Positions 1-7,935 of a stretch of 64,000 nucleotides of DNA are shown piece after piece. Position 1 is the stretch's first letter, and every line of letters begins with the position of its first letter. The translations under genes and the position numbers were made by a program. The notes beneath the pieces are model-generated. The model did no database searches. It was not told where the DNA came from and saw nothing but the letters and a program-made list of their open reading frames with translations. Source of the DNA: FEN-1073 sp963780865 (lineage in GTDB: Bacteria > Chloroflexota > Anaerolineae > Anaerolineales > RBG-16-64-43); assembly GCA_963780865.1 (NCBI GenBank), contig CAWADT010000006.1:62001-126000 (forward strand), written 5' to 3'.

Positions 1-1
1 T

Positions 2-487
2 GCCTATCTTGGGTACCGGGATGATGGTCTGAGTGAGACAGTTATCCTATGTATGTATGGCGTTTGCAATGTAATCCCGCGCAAGGGTAATGAATTGGTT
101 ATTGCAGACTTTGAGAAAAAGGTCGATGATTATGTGAAAGATGAGAAAACAATGTGGGATGAATGGAATAAAACTGTAGAGGCGGCGGTTATCGCATCGG
201 GTTTATTAATTGGATTAACAATCATTACGGGAGGAACTGCTGCATTCGTCGCCGCAGGTTTGGGGGCGGCAGGTTCCATAGGTGGTGAAATCCTTGAATC
301 GAAGGCCTGTAAAGATGCTCAGACAGATATGGCGAAGGATACTTATGGTGCAGCCTATTACTGGAACATAATGTTTGGAAGCAAGGGTCTTGGACCGTGT
401 ACCACAGGGGATGATATTCAGGATCCAGTTGATCTTTGGAAACGGCAAAATCAAGATATTTATGATCCAACGGCACCTTGCACTTAA
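2..487 (+). CDS. Hypothetical protein with glycine-rich membrane segment, 5' end cut by window
   Basis: The frame is open to the first base of the window, so the ATG at 53 is probably internal and the gene begins upstream. The visible part has a charged helix (residues with KKVDDYVKDEK) followed by a hydrophobic Gly/Ala-rich stretch (AAVIASGLLIGLTIITGG, then AAGLGAAGSIGG) that resembles a glycine-zipper membrane segment, and then a polar tail with three Cys. I do not recognise a family. It is AT-rich like the next genes and unlike the GC-rich chromosome to the right. The neighbours are small membrane proteins and a YbaB-like protein, so an accessory or secretion-related island is possible but not shown. 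Confidence 0.6.
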   Translation, partial: AYLGYRDDGLSETVILCMYGVCNVIPRKGNELVIADFEKKVDDYVKDEKTMWDEWNKTVEAAVIASGLLIGLTIITGGTAAFVAAGLGAAGSIGGEILESKACKDAQTDMAKDTYGAAYYWNIMFGSKGLGPCTTGDDIQDPVDLWKRQNQDIYDPTAPCT

Positions 488-521
488 GAACCGTGCAATC
501 GAATGAGATAGAGAGGTATTT

Positions 522-620
522 ATGGACTTTCATCAAATATTAATTTATCTCAATGGGTTATTCTTTCTTGTAGCGGCATTATTCCAATTTTATCTTTTGC
601 TGCGAGGCAGAGTTTTTTAA
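522..620 (+). CDS. Short membrane peptide, probably the N-terminal piece of a frameshifted gene
   Basis: The ATG at 522 follows an AGAGAGGT ribosome-binding site and encodes 32 residues that are almost entirely one hydrophobic helix (LIYLNGLFFLVAALFQFYLL), ending at TAA 618 inside a run of six T. The -1 frame continues straight on as another hydrophobic segment and joins the 677-1018 frame without a stop. The simplest reading is one membrane protein of about 165 residues (522-1018) interrupted at the T run. A genuine small peptide is the alternative. Confidence 0.45.
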   Translation: MDFHQILIYLNGLFFLVAALFQFYLLLRGRVF

Positions 621-676
621 TTAGATTAAGTATTCTTTTTTTACTTTGTTGTTTCCTAAATTCATGGATTATTCTA

Positions 677-1018
677 TTGGATCTATCCTCATCTCGGGGT
701 TTTGATTTATATGAAGGTCTCCTATTATGCCTACTTATTTTCATATTTATTGTTGTCCTCTTGGACGAAAGACAACGGAGAATATTCTTTGGGATTAGTC
801 TAAATCATTTTATGTTGGCAATTAATGATTACCTAAATAAGAACGATTTGAAATATAAAAAAGAATCATTGACGATTATATCTATTAATAATCCCCTAAT
901 AGTATTTGATCTCAAGCCTATTCTAGGAAACCTTGGAACAATGATATCACGAAGAATGGATAAGAATATAAAGGAGGATTCAAATTACAACCATTATTTT
1001 CCAATAGAATCTGATTAA
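677..1018 (+). CDS. Hypothetical membrane protein, C-terminal part
   Basis: The frame is open from 512. TTG at 677 is only the first formal start codon and lacks a ribosome-binding site, while the hydrophobic sequence upstream (LIRLSILFLLCCFLNSWIIL) is in the same frame. That supports a join to the 522 start through a -1 shift at the T6 run (613-618). The protein would have about three membrane helices, then a cytoplasmic part with LDERQRR and a Lys/Asn-rich soluble tail. No family is recognised. Base composition matches the AT-rich left edge. Confidence 0.5.
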   Translation: MDLSSSRGFDLYEGLLLCLLIFIFIVVLLDERQRRIFFGISLNHFMLAINDYLNKNDLKYKKESLTIISINNPLIVFDLKPILGNLGTMISRRMDKNIKEDSNYNHYFPIESD

Positions 1019-1028
1019 GAATATTAAA

Positions 1029-1130
1029 ATGAATTGGCCTAGCAAAATATCCATATTCTTGCTCTTTTGTATTTTTTCTCTGCTTCTATATATATTTTTA
1101 ATTTCAAATGGAATTCACATTTCGTTTTGA
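1029..1130 (+). CDS. Possible 33-residue membrane peptide
   Basis: ATG at 1029 opens a 33-codon frame with a short basic N-terminus (MNWPSK) and one hydrophobic helix (ISIFLLFCIFSLLLYIFLI). It ends 22 bases before the next gene. The ribosome-binding site is poor, so translation is uncertain. It may be a real small membrane protein in the AT-rich cluster or a chance frame. Confidence 0.3.
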   Translation: MNWPSKISIFLLFCIFSLLLYIFLISNGIHISF

Positions 1131-1152
1131 CATTTATTGAGGAGGAAAAAAA

Positions 1153-1782
1153 ATGGAAAACCAATCTTATAAATTATCGAAGCGGGCCGAGGGCTATTTT
1201 TCTACCATAAAAGAAAAGATGATGGAATTGAATGAGAAGATGGAATCCAATTTACTATTAGTGAAAGATGAAAACCAATATGTACATATTGTTATTAATG
1301 GTAAGCAAAGAATTCAATCAATGGTAATTTCGGATTTATTACTAAATTCAAAAGATAAGCAAGAAGTTTGTCGATATCTTCTCGGAATAATCAATTCCGC
1401 AATACAAAAATCCAATTTTGATAACCTAATAAATGCGCAAAAAACTATTTCGGTTAAAGAATATCATGAAATGATTAATCAGGAAAAACAATCTATAACT
1501 GAAACAATAAAGGGAATGGAGAAGTCATTTCAGGCGGAATTGAATGAATTAGCATATATTAAGAAACATACGATTTCGGACGCCGGAAATATATCAGTGG
1601 TGATGTCTGGATTGCAGCAAATACAATTATTGGAAATTGATCCTCTCTATATTACGAGTGAAAACAAAAATAAGTTAATAAATGAAATTATTGAGGTTGT
1701 TAATAAAGCCACGATTGAAATTCAAAAAGAAGCTATTGATAAAATAAAGCAACAAGATAATGAGTTATTACAATTATATTGA
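1153..1782 (+). CDS. Tandem YbaB/EbfC-like protein
   Basis: A 209-residue protein starting at ATG 1153 behind a strong GAGGAGG site. Residues about 45-90 (VHIVINGKQRIQSMVI then a helix) and about 150-200 (ISVVMSGLQQIQLLEIDP then a helix) each resemble the beta-hairpin plus helix of the YbaB/EbfC fold, separated by a long charged helix, so it reads as two YbaB-like units in one chain. YbaB proteins are small dimeric nucleoid-associated DNA-binding proteins; YbaB-like members also occur beside WXG100/type VII secretion genes. No secretion ATPase or WXG100 gene is visible here. The family assignment rests on pattern only and needs a profile search. Confidence 0.5.
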   Translation: MENQSYKLSKRAEGYFSTIKEKMMELNEKMESNLLLVKDENQYVHIVINGKQRIQSMVISDLLLNSKDKQEVCRYLLGIINSAIQKSNFDNLINAQKTISVKEYHEMINQEKQSITETIKGMEKSFQAELNELAYIKKHTISDAGNISVVMSGLQQIQLLEIDPLYITSENKNKLINEIIEVVNKATIEIQKEAIDKIKQQDNELLQLY

Positions 1783-1854
1783 TATAATTAATTAATGAAA
1801 AACATTTAGTGATTAATTGCAATCTCCGATAGCAATATTATCAATAAATCCTGT

Positions 1855-2775
1855 TTACACCGCTTTTCCAATCAGCTCGCGTATCGATTTCACCCCATGT
1901 TTCAGTAAATATTGTTGCATTCCCTTCGCCGTCGTTTCAAACACGTTCGGCTGACGGAACATCGCCGTTCCGATCCCGACGCAGGTTGCGCCAGCCAGGA
2001 TGAGCTCAAGCGCCTCCTCCGCGTTCGTCACTCCGCCCAGGCCGACGATGGGGATGTTGTTTTTCTTGCAGCAGGAGGTGTAGCATTTGTACACCGCGTA
2101 CACGGCCACAGGGTGAATGCCTATCCCGCTCAAGCCTCCGATCCGGTTTCCAAGCGCCGGTTTCTGCGTCTCCACGTCGATCGCCATGCCGCGCAGCGTG
2201 TTGATCACGCACAACGCGCCCGCCCCGCCGCGGATCGCCGCCTGGGCGATCGCGGCGATGTCGGTAACGTTCGGCGTCAGCTTCACGATCAGCGTCTTCC
2301 CCAGCACCACCTTGCGGACCCGCGCGACGAGATCCTCGAGCACCGCTTCATCGCAGCCGAATTCGATCCCGCCCTTTTCAAGGTTCGGACACGATACATT
2401 GAGCTCAATCGCATGGATTTCCTCGCGCGGGGCGAGGATTTCCGCGCACTGGACGTATTCGTCGATTTCGGATCCGGAGACGCTCGCGATTACGGGAACC
2501 TCGAGCTTCCGCAGCTTGGGGATTTCCTCCGCCACGAAAGCGGCGATGCCCGGGTTCTGTATCCCGATCGCGTTAAGCATCCCGGCCCGCGTTTCGACGA
2601 TGCGCGGTTCCGGATTGCCCGCCCGCGGATGGAGCGAGACGCTTTTGAGCACGGCCGCGCCCATCCAGGGGCGGCTCGCGGCGAGCGCTTCATAGTCCAG
2701 GCCGTAGACGCCCGACGCCGAGAGCAGCGGGGTCTCCAGACGCAGCGATCCGAGACGGGTTTCTAATCCTTCCAT
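1855..2775 (-). CDS. pyrD: Dihydroorotate dehydrogenase, class 1B catalytic subunit
   Basis: 306 residues. It oxidises dihydroorotate to orotate in pyrimidine synthesis using FMN. Visible signatures are the N-terminal SASGVYG segment, NAIGIQNPG, the NVSCPN segment carrying the catalytic Cys of class 1B enzymes, LIVKLTPNVTDI, VINTLRGMAID, GGLSGIGIHPVA and the C-terminal phosphate-binding GLGGVTNAEEALE and GATCVGIGTA. I chose ATG 2775 because homology begins at MEGLETRLGS; the frame extends upstream but overlaps pyrK. It overlaps the end of pyrK by 13 bases, so the two subunits are translationally coupled. The class 1B pair PyrD-PyrK uses NAD as final acceptor. Confidence 0.95.
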   Translation of the reverse strand: MEGLETRLGSLRLETPLLSASGVYGLDYEALAASRPWMGAAVLKSVSLHPRAGNPEPRIVETRAGMLNAIGIQNPGIAAFVAEEIPKLRKLEVPVIASVSGSEIDEYVQCAEILAPREEIHAIELNVSCPNLEKGGIEFGCDEAVLEDLVARVRKVVLGKTLIVKLTPNVTDIAAIAQAAIRGGAGALCVINTLRGMAIDVETQKPALGNRIGGLSGIGIHPVAVYAVYKCYTSCCKKNNIPIVGLGGVTNAEEALELILAGATCVGIGTAMFRQPNVFETTAKGMQQYLLKHGVKSIRELIGKAV

Positions 2776-4046
2776 GGGATGTCCCTCGCTTCGAAGACCG
2801 GCCCTTCTCGGCAGACCCGCTTGCGGGAAATTGTGCCGTCCGGCCCGATCACCCGGGTGGTGCAGGAGTAACAGGAGCCCACTCCGCACGCCATGCGTTT
2901 CTCGAGCGTAACTTGGCAGTCCAGGGAATGGCGCGCGGTAATTTCCGCAACCGCGCGCAGCATTCCCTCCGGTCCGCAGGCGTACAGGCAAACGCTTTCG
3001 CGCGGAACGCAACCGTCGCGGAGGCCCTGCTCAAGCATTTCGGTGACGAGGCCCTTCTCTCCAAGCGACCCGTCGTCGGTGCATACGGTCAGCACCCGGG
3101 CGCCGATCTCGTCGAATTCCGAGTGGATTGCGTCGTAGAGAGCCTGATCCTCAACCTGGCCTCCCATTTCCGAATTGCTGGGCGTCGAGCTGACCGCCAG
3201 GCTGAGCATTTCTTTTTTCACCGCGCCAAGGTAGATCAGGACTTCCTTGCCGTGCTGCCGCAGCCGCTCCGCGAGCGCCGCCAGCGGCGCAACGCCTATG
3301 CCGCCCGCGACGATCACGGCTGTGCGGGCCGCGCCGATGGCAAATCCGTTTCCGCACGGACCGATCGCGCGGAGGACCGCTCCCCGGCGGGTGCGGCTCA
3401 GGATGTCCGTTCCTTCGCCTGCCACCCGGTATAGAAAATCGATCCGGGCGGGATGACGGGCGATCGCTTGGCGCAGCTCCTCCGGCAAATCCTCGGCCTG
3501 GGCGAGCGCCGCGCGGTGAAAATGGGGATACTCCGCGCGATGAATGCTGAGCGGCCGCCTCAGGGTCAGCGGGTAGGCGCGCGGTTTCCCAACCTCCGGA
3601 TCGCACAGGACGTGAAAAAACTGGCCCGGAAGAAAATCCAACTGCGCGGCTTTTGGAAGCTCCAATTCGATGAGGAAATGCCCCTCGCAGATTTTTCTGT
3701 TTTGCACGACCTTGAGTTTGAGGTCGCGGATCGGCGAAGCGTTTATCCACGCGTCGGCGGGGCGGCCTTCAAGGAAATCGCCGATACGGTGCGAAGGGCC
3801 TGGGAAGATCGGCGTCCGGAGCGGTATCTCTATGACGCCACGCGCAAAAGCGGCGTTCCAATTCAAGATAGGAAAGGCCGCCCCATTCGGAAACGGTTCC
3901 GTCGCGTCCCAGACTCGCAATTCGAATTTCGGTTTTTCCAAATGTGAAACCGACGCTCCGTTTTGCAGACGTCTTCCAGGCGATTTTTCCGGGAATGTTT
4001 TGCGAAGAGCGGACGGAATAACCAAGCGCTTTGCCCCACTCGCCAA
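2763..4046 (-). CDS. pyrK: Dihydroorotate dehydrogenase electron-transfer subunit, start uncertain
   Basis: The PyrK subunit passes electrons from PyrD to NAD through FAD and a [2Fe-2S] cluster. The FAD-binding part has RRPLSIHR and GTDILSRTRRG; the NAD part has VAGGIGVAPLAAL and CLYACGPEGML; the iron-sulfur ligands are in ACGVGSCYSC with a fourth Cys in KRVCREGP near the C-terminus. PyrK similarity begins only near residue 108 (about position 3725, DLKLKVVQN). The first ~100 residues of the open frame overlap the tail of the upstream methyltransferase in another frame, and no convincing start codon lies at the domain boundary. The N-terminus shown is therefore the maximum frame, and an indel in 3700-4050 is possible. 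Confidence 0.8.
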   Translation of the reverse strand: MASGAKRLVIPSALRKTFPEKSPGRRLQNGASVSHLEKPKFELRVWDATEPFPNGAAFPILNWNAAFARGVIEIPLRTPIFPGPSHRIGDFLEGRPADAWINASPIRDLKLKVVQNRKICEGHFLIELELPKAAQLDFLPGQFFHVLCDPEVGKPRAYPLTLRRPLSIHRAEYPHFHRAALAQAEDLPEELRQAIARHPARIDFLYRVAGEGTDILSRTRRGAVLRAIGPCGNGFAIGAARTAVIVAGGIGVAPLAALAERLRQHGKEVLIYLGAVKKEMLSLAVSSTPSNSEMGGQVEDQALYDAIHSEFDEIGARVLTVCTDDGSLGEKGLVTEMLEQGLRDGCVPRESVCLYACGPEGMLRAVAEITARHSLDCQVTLEKRMACGVGSCYSCTTRVIGPDGTISRKRVCREGPVFEARDIPWKD

Positions 4047-4281
4047 GCAGGGCGGCGGTCCGTTTCCGCCGGTGGCGCAGAATTTCCGCCACCGTAAGGC
4101 TTTGGCGAATGGCGGATACGTCCTCCACCGTCAGGCCGTCTTGGCTAAGACGTTCGACCGCCAGATGGCGGGCGGCGGCTATGTCGTCCGGGCTCCCCGC
4201 CGCGAGCGATTCCGCGTCGAGGACGATCCGGCGCCAATCTCTCTGGGATGTCCCTTCGCCCGGCAGTCTTGCCTTTTCCTT
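3769..4281 (-). pseudogene. Out-of-frame C-terminal continuation of the DNA methyltransferase
   Basis: This frame opens just below a stop at 4282 and reads as ordinary protein (DWRRIVLDAES, DDIAAARHLAVERL, VAEILRHRRKRTAALLGEWG, GGLSYLELERRF). The methyltransferase frame runs into the same place with RNDKLAFIK. Adding one A to the AAAA run (TTTT at 4281-4284 on the plus strand) would join them. Past residue RRF the frame deteriorates while the pyrK frame becomes protein-like, suggesting a second indel. It is probably part of one longer methyltransferase. Confidence 0.45.
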
Positions 4282-5873
4282 TTAATGAACGCTAGCTTGT
4301 CGTTCCGATAGCGCGCGAAGGGGGCGGCTGCGGGAAGGAGAATTTCATCGATCGGAGATTCCGGAAGGGCGGCAATTTCTTCCCGATCGAGCCGTTGGTA
4401 AAAAGACCGCAGGATTTTATCGGCCGTGATCTTATTGCCATAGAGGCCGAACAATTCGCGTGCCGCGGCGGCCGCCTTTTTATGGAGCCTTTCCGCAGGA
4501 ACTCCTATGACCGGCCCCGTTTGTTTTTTAATTACCGGCGCGCGCACCACGTATCCGCTGTTTTGCGATCCGTTGCCACCCGTCCCTGGCTGGTAGTGGA
4601 TGTGTTCCGCCGCCAATCCGCCGCTCGCAAGGATGCCCAGGAACTGCGGAAAAAATTTTCCGCCGGAGTTTGCGCAGAAAAAATGCGCGCAGCTTCCTTC
4701 CTTGGCGACGCGGTGGAGCGCGCGTACAACGATGGACATCCGCTCGCGGTATTGATCGACGCTCCGGCCGCTTTCCGGGGCAATGACAATTTCCCGGCTG
4801 TGATCGAATTCCATCTTCAGCCAGGCCGCCTGGATGGCCGGCAGGAGGAACATGTCTCCGGGGGCTTCGAACGGCGGTTCCGTCAACACATAGTCGATGG
4901 AATTCTCGGGTAGTTCACAAATCAACGCATCCTCGGCGGATTTCCCCAGGATCACCACGCTGGCCTGCCGCGATTCCAGCTCTCCATAACCGTAGCCAAT
5001 CGTGGCGCGGTTTAAAACGGAATTGCTTTCCTTTTTTCCGTCGTAAATTCTTTGGAAGCTCCCGGCAAACGCGTCCCAGGGGTTTGCCACCGTGCATTTT
5101 TGCACCCCGCTTCGCCGGACCGATTGTTTTTCCTTCGCACGGCCCCGCGCAGCGGCGGTCGCCCGAGGAAGCAGCGGAAAGGGGCAATGGCATGCGGCCA
5201 AAGAGGAAGCGAAGGCTGATTTCATCGCATCCCGGACGGAAGGTTCGGTGATATTGTTGATCGAATTTAAAATGATGGAGAACGCGGCAACCGTCCGGCG
5301 GCGAAGAAAATCAGCGGGATACCCCCAGCTTGCGTCCGGATTCACCGGTAGGGGTAGGCGGGTCGGATGCCAGAAGGGGATGTCCGTGTCCGCGTTCTCC
5401 ACTTCCACCCGCCGGTCGCCCGCATCGGGTGTTTTCGAAAGCCTTGCCGGGGAACAGGGGCAGGAATAATCCAACCGGGTTAGTTTCCCGTTTTCCCGGT
5501 GAAGGACATGCACGATGCCTTTTTTACCGCATTTCGGGCAGGTTGTCGCGAACAGTTCGGAGATCACGTCCCGGCAAGTTTCGCGGAGGTCCTCGTAAGC
5601 CCATTGCAGCCTCGGGAGGCTGACGGGAGTGAAAACTACTTCGGTGAAAAAGGATGCCAGGGGACTGGGATCAGTCGTCACCGCCCGGCGGCCCAAGCGC
5701 AAGGCTTCGATGGCCGTGGTTCCGTTGCCGCCGAATGGATCGAGGACGACGTCGCCTTCGTTGGTGTATGCGCGGATGAGTTCCGCGGCCACCGCTGGGG
5801 GCAGGTTTCCGCCGCGGGGATGCATCGCTTGGATCGGGTCGCTGCCGGCGCCGGCCGGCAAATCAGATTCCAT
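4179..5873 (-). CDS. DNA methyltransferase (N4/N6 class), frameshifted at the 3' end
   Basis: AdoMet-dependent DNA methylase of the site-specific type. Motif I is VVLDPFGGNGTTAIEAL, preceded by the substrate-side MHPRGGNLPP. A CPKCGKKG...CPC zinc-binding insert follows near residues 114-135. The catalytic motif IV region is YVLTEPPFEAPGD, with Glu at residue 332 where the usual motif is DPPY or DPPF. The last ~40 residues (NRSRRGARTT) look out of frame, and the true continuation appears in the next frame. No restriction endonuclease gene is adjacent, so it may be a solitary methylase. With an altered catalytic motif and a broken tail, activity is doubtful unless the breaks are sequencing errors. 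Confidence 0.7.
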   Translation of the reverse strand: MESDLPAGAGSDPIQAMHPRGGNLPPAVAAELIRAYTNEGDVVLDPFGGNGTTAIEALRLGRRAVTTDPSPLASFFTEVVFTPVSLPRLQWAYEDLRETCRDVISELFATTCPKCGKKGIVHVLHRENGKLTRLDYSCPCSPARLSKTPDAGDRRVEVENADTDIPFWHPTRLPLPVNPDASWGYPADFLRRRTVAAFSIILNSINNITEPSVRDAMKSAFASSLAACHCPFPLLPRATAAARGRAKEKQSVRRSGVQKCTVANPWDAFAGSFQRIYDGKKESNSVLNRATIGYGYGELESRQASVVILGKSAEDALICELPENSIDYVLTEPPFEAPGDMFLLPAIQAAWLKMEFDHSREIVIAPESGRSVDQYRERMSIVVRALHRVAKEGSCAHFFCANSGGKFFPQFLGILASGGLAAEHIHYQPGTGGNGSQNSGYVVRAPVIKKQTGPVIGVPAERLHKKAAAAARELFGLYGNKITADKILRSFYQRLDREEIAALPESPIDEILLPAAAPFARYRNDKLAFIKRKRQDCRAKGHPREIGAGSSSTRNRSRRGARTT

Positions 5874-6197
5874 TTTGCAGGGTGCGAAGGATCCTGGTCA
5901 TTGGCGTTTTCCGGACCGTCGCGCGTGGTGATGGTCTATTTCGCCCGCCCGCGAGTCCGTGAATGGCAGACATTGTTGTGAATCAATGGGATATTCGATG
6001 GTTATATTATTGAGTGAAGGGAAGAAGAATAAAGGTGCGCTCATACTCCAGGCCGATTACGAACCATTGCAATTTCCCGCAATCGTAAAAAGCCGCTCGC
6101 TCCGGTCTTCCTCGCGATTATATCAGGTCCAAGACTTGCCCAAGATAATATTGTGGTTTTTATAGGGTAATTCGACGATTTCAATACTTTTGCCTCT

Positions 6198-6354
6198 AAC
6201 AGGCTGCTGAAAAACGTTGATTTTGTTTTGGGCATCCACGCCCGCCCCCCTTTCATCCCCCCATTTTCCATTGGAAAATGGGGGGATGAAAGGGGGGATG
6301 GTTTCCCACAGGGAAGATAACACCAGCATGAATTGAGTTTTTCAACAACCTGCT
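6198..6354. repeat. MITE-like element with imperfect terminal inverted repeats and long hairpin
   Basis: The ends are AACAGGCTGCTGAAAAAC (6198-6215) and the inverted copy of AGCAGGTTGTTGAAAAAC (6337-6354), 15 of 18 matching. Inside, 6245-6270 and 6272-6297 form a perfect 26-base-pair hairpin with a one-base loop. No coding capacity. Similar ends occur at 61167-61358. It lies in the 5874-6376 gap, in which I see no gene. Confidence 0.6.
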
Positions 6355-6376
6355 AAAACAATCGAAAAACTGGCTC

Positions 6377-6434
6377 TTGACAAAACGCCATATTATTTAT
6401 AAGATACTATCACGATATATCGTGATAGTATCTT
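6377..6434 (+). promoter_or_regulatory. padR promoter with 34-bp perfect palindromic operator
   Basis: The -35 is TTGACA at 6377-6382 and the -10 is TAAGAT at 6400-6405, with a 17-base spacer. A perfect 34-base palindrome, half-site AAGATACTATCACGATA, fills 6401-6434, covering the -10 and the expected transcription start. PadR regulators commonly repress their own operon, so this is the likely autoregulatory operator. Confidence 0.85.
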
Positions 6435-6448
6435 GAAAAGGAGGTAGC

Positions 6449-6937
6449 TTGAGTCGATATTCGCATTTCGGGAAGGAAAGCCATTTCGGAAAGGGGGACA
6501 TCAAATACGTCGTGCTGGACCTGCTGCGCGAAAAGCCTTCCTACGGCTACGAGATCATCCGCGCTTTGGAGGAGAGGTTCGGGGGACTCTACACTCCCAG
6601 CGCGGGGACCGTTTATCCGACGCTTCAGATGCTGGAGGAAATGGGGTACGTTACCTCCAACCAGTCGGACGGAAAGAAAAACTACACCATCACGCCCGAG
6701 GGAATCCATTTCCTGGAGGAACAGAAAAGCCAACTGGCGGACGTGCGCGAACGGATGCACGGCTGGTGGGACCGGCGAACCGCGTCGGAAGAGGTGCACG
6801 AGGTTTTGGATATGTCGAAGAATTTGCGAAAACTGATTAAGCAACGCCGCCGGGCCATCAGCCCGGCGAAATGGCAGCAAATCCGGACGGTGCTCGAACG
6901 CGCCTACCGGGAAATCGAAGTTCTGTTGAACGACTAA
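6449..6937 (+). CDS. PadR-family transcriptional repressor
   Basis: 162 residues from a TTG start at 6449 behind AAAAGGAGGT. The N-terminal winged helix carries family hallmarks: LDLLREKPSYGYEIIRALE, then SAGTVYPTLQMLEEMGYV and the wing KKNYTITPEG. The C-terminal helical part (QLADVRERMHGWW onward) is the usual dimerisation region. It sits directly upstream of an ABC exporter and downstream of a palindromic operator. PadR proteins beside drug or peptide exporters typically sense an exported compound and derepress the transporter; the ligand cannot be told from sequence. Confidence 0.92.
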   Translation: MSRYSHFGKESHFGKGDIKYVVLDLLREKPSYGYEIIRALEERFGGLYTPSAGTVYPTLQMLEEMGYVTSNQSDGKKNYTITPEGIHFLEEQKSQLADVRERMHGWWDRRTASEEVHEVLDMSKNLRKLIKQRRRAISPAKWQQIRTVLERAYREIEVLLND

Positions 6938-7007
6938 CCCTCGTCGCAAAAACTTCATCGAGAAAATTCGATCGACAGCCGATCAAAAGGATTCGGAGGT
7001 TACCTTC

Positions 7008-7931
7008 ATGTCTGCAATCGAAGTTCGCGATCTGAAAAAGAGTTACGGCGCCACCCGCGCCGTCGACGGGGTGAGCTTTGCCGTCGGGCGGGGGGAAATC
7101 TTCGGGATGCTCGGCCCCAATGGCGCCGGCAAGAGCACCACGACCGAAATCCTGGAGGGCCTGCGCCCGCCCAATTCCGGATCGGTTCAGGTGTTGGGGC
7201 TGGACGTCGCCCGCGAGCCGAAAAAGATCAAGGAGCGCATCGGGGTGCAGCTCCAGACGACGGCGCTCTATCCGCGGCTGACCATACGCGAAGTGCTCGA
7301 TCTATTCGCCACTTTTTACCGCGGGGAAAAGCGCAGCACCGACGAGCTGATCGGGATGATGAACCTGGGCGAGAAACAAAATACCCAGAGCAAGGACCTT
7401 TCCGGCGGCCAGCGGCAACGGCTCTCGGTGGCCCTCGCGCTGATCAACAAACCGGAAATCCTCTTTCTCGACGAGCCGACGACCGGGCTGGATCCGCAGG
7501 CGCGCCGCAGCCTGTGGGAGGTGATCCGCACGGTCAACCGCGAAGGGACGACGGTGTTCATCACCACCCACTACATGGACGAGGCGCAAACGCTCTGCCA
7601 GCGCGTGGCCGTCGTCGACGGCGGGCGGATCATCGCGCAAGGTTCCCCGCAGGAATTGATCCATCAATCGTTCCGGGAAACCGCGATCGAGTTCGATCAG
7701 AAAGGCTCCAAGGCGCCGGAGGGCACCTTCCGCAGCCTCTCGGGCGTCACCCGCCCGGCGATCCGCGAGAACGGCCACGTCACGATCTACACCGACAACG
7801 CAACCCTGACCCTCGGCGGCCTGACGGATCTGGCGGAAGCCGGCACGATCCACTTCGACGACCTCCACCTGCGCCGCGCGACGCTCGAGGACGTGTTTCT
7901 CAAATTAACCGGAAAACGCATTCGGGAGTGA
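7008..7931 (+). CDS. ABC-2 type exporter, ATP-binding subunit
   Basis: 307 residues. Walker A is GPNGAGKSTT near residue 37, the signature is LSGGQRQRL, Walker B is ILFLDEPTTGLDP, and the H-loop is FITTHYMDEA. The domain order and the ~80-residue C-terminal extension fit DrrA/CcmA-like exporters that move drugs, lipids or polymers. It lies 70 bases after padR and 4 bases before the permease. GAGGT upstream of ATG 7008 supports the start. Energises the permease encoded next. Confidence 0.93.
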   Translation: MSAIEVRDLKKSYGATRAVDGVSFAVGRGEIFGMLGPNGAGKSTTTEILEGLRPPNSGSVQVLGLDVAREPKKIKERIGVQLQTTALYPRLTIREVLDLFATFYRGEKRSTDELIGMMNLGEKQNTQSKDLSGGQRQRLSVALALINKPEILFLDEPTTGLDPQARRSLWEVIRTVNREGTTVFITTHYMDEAQTLCQRVAVVDGGRIIAQGSPQELIHQSFRETAIEFDQKGSKAPEGTFRSLSGVTRPAIRENGHVTIYTDNATLTLGGLTDLAEAGTIHFDDLHLRRATLEDVFLKLTGKRIRE

Positions 7932-7935
7932 AGCC

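Noticed and set aside
1912..2766. Long plus-strand frame opposite pyrD
   Set aside because: Arg/His-rich composition typical of antisense frames in GC-rich genes; pyrD on the minus strand has clear homology.
5959..6165. 68-codon frame before the MITE-like repeat
   Set aside because: No ribosome-binding site and no protein-like pattern.
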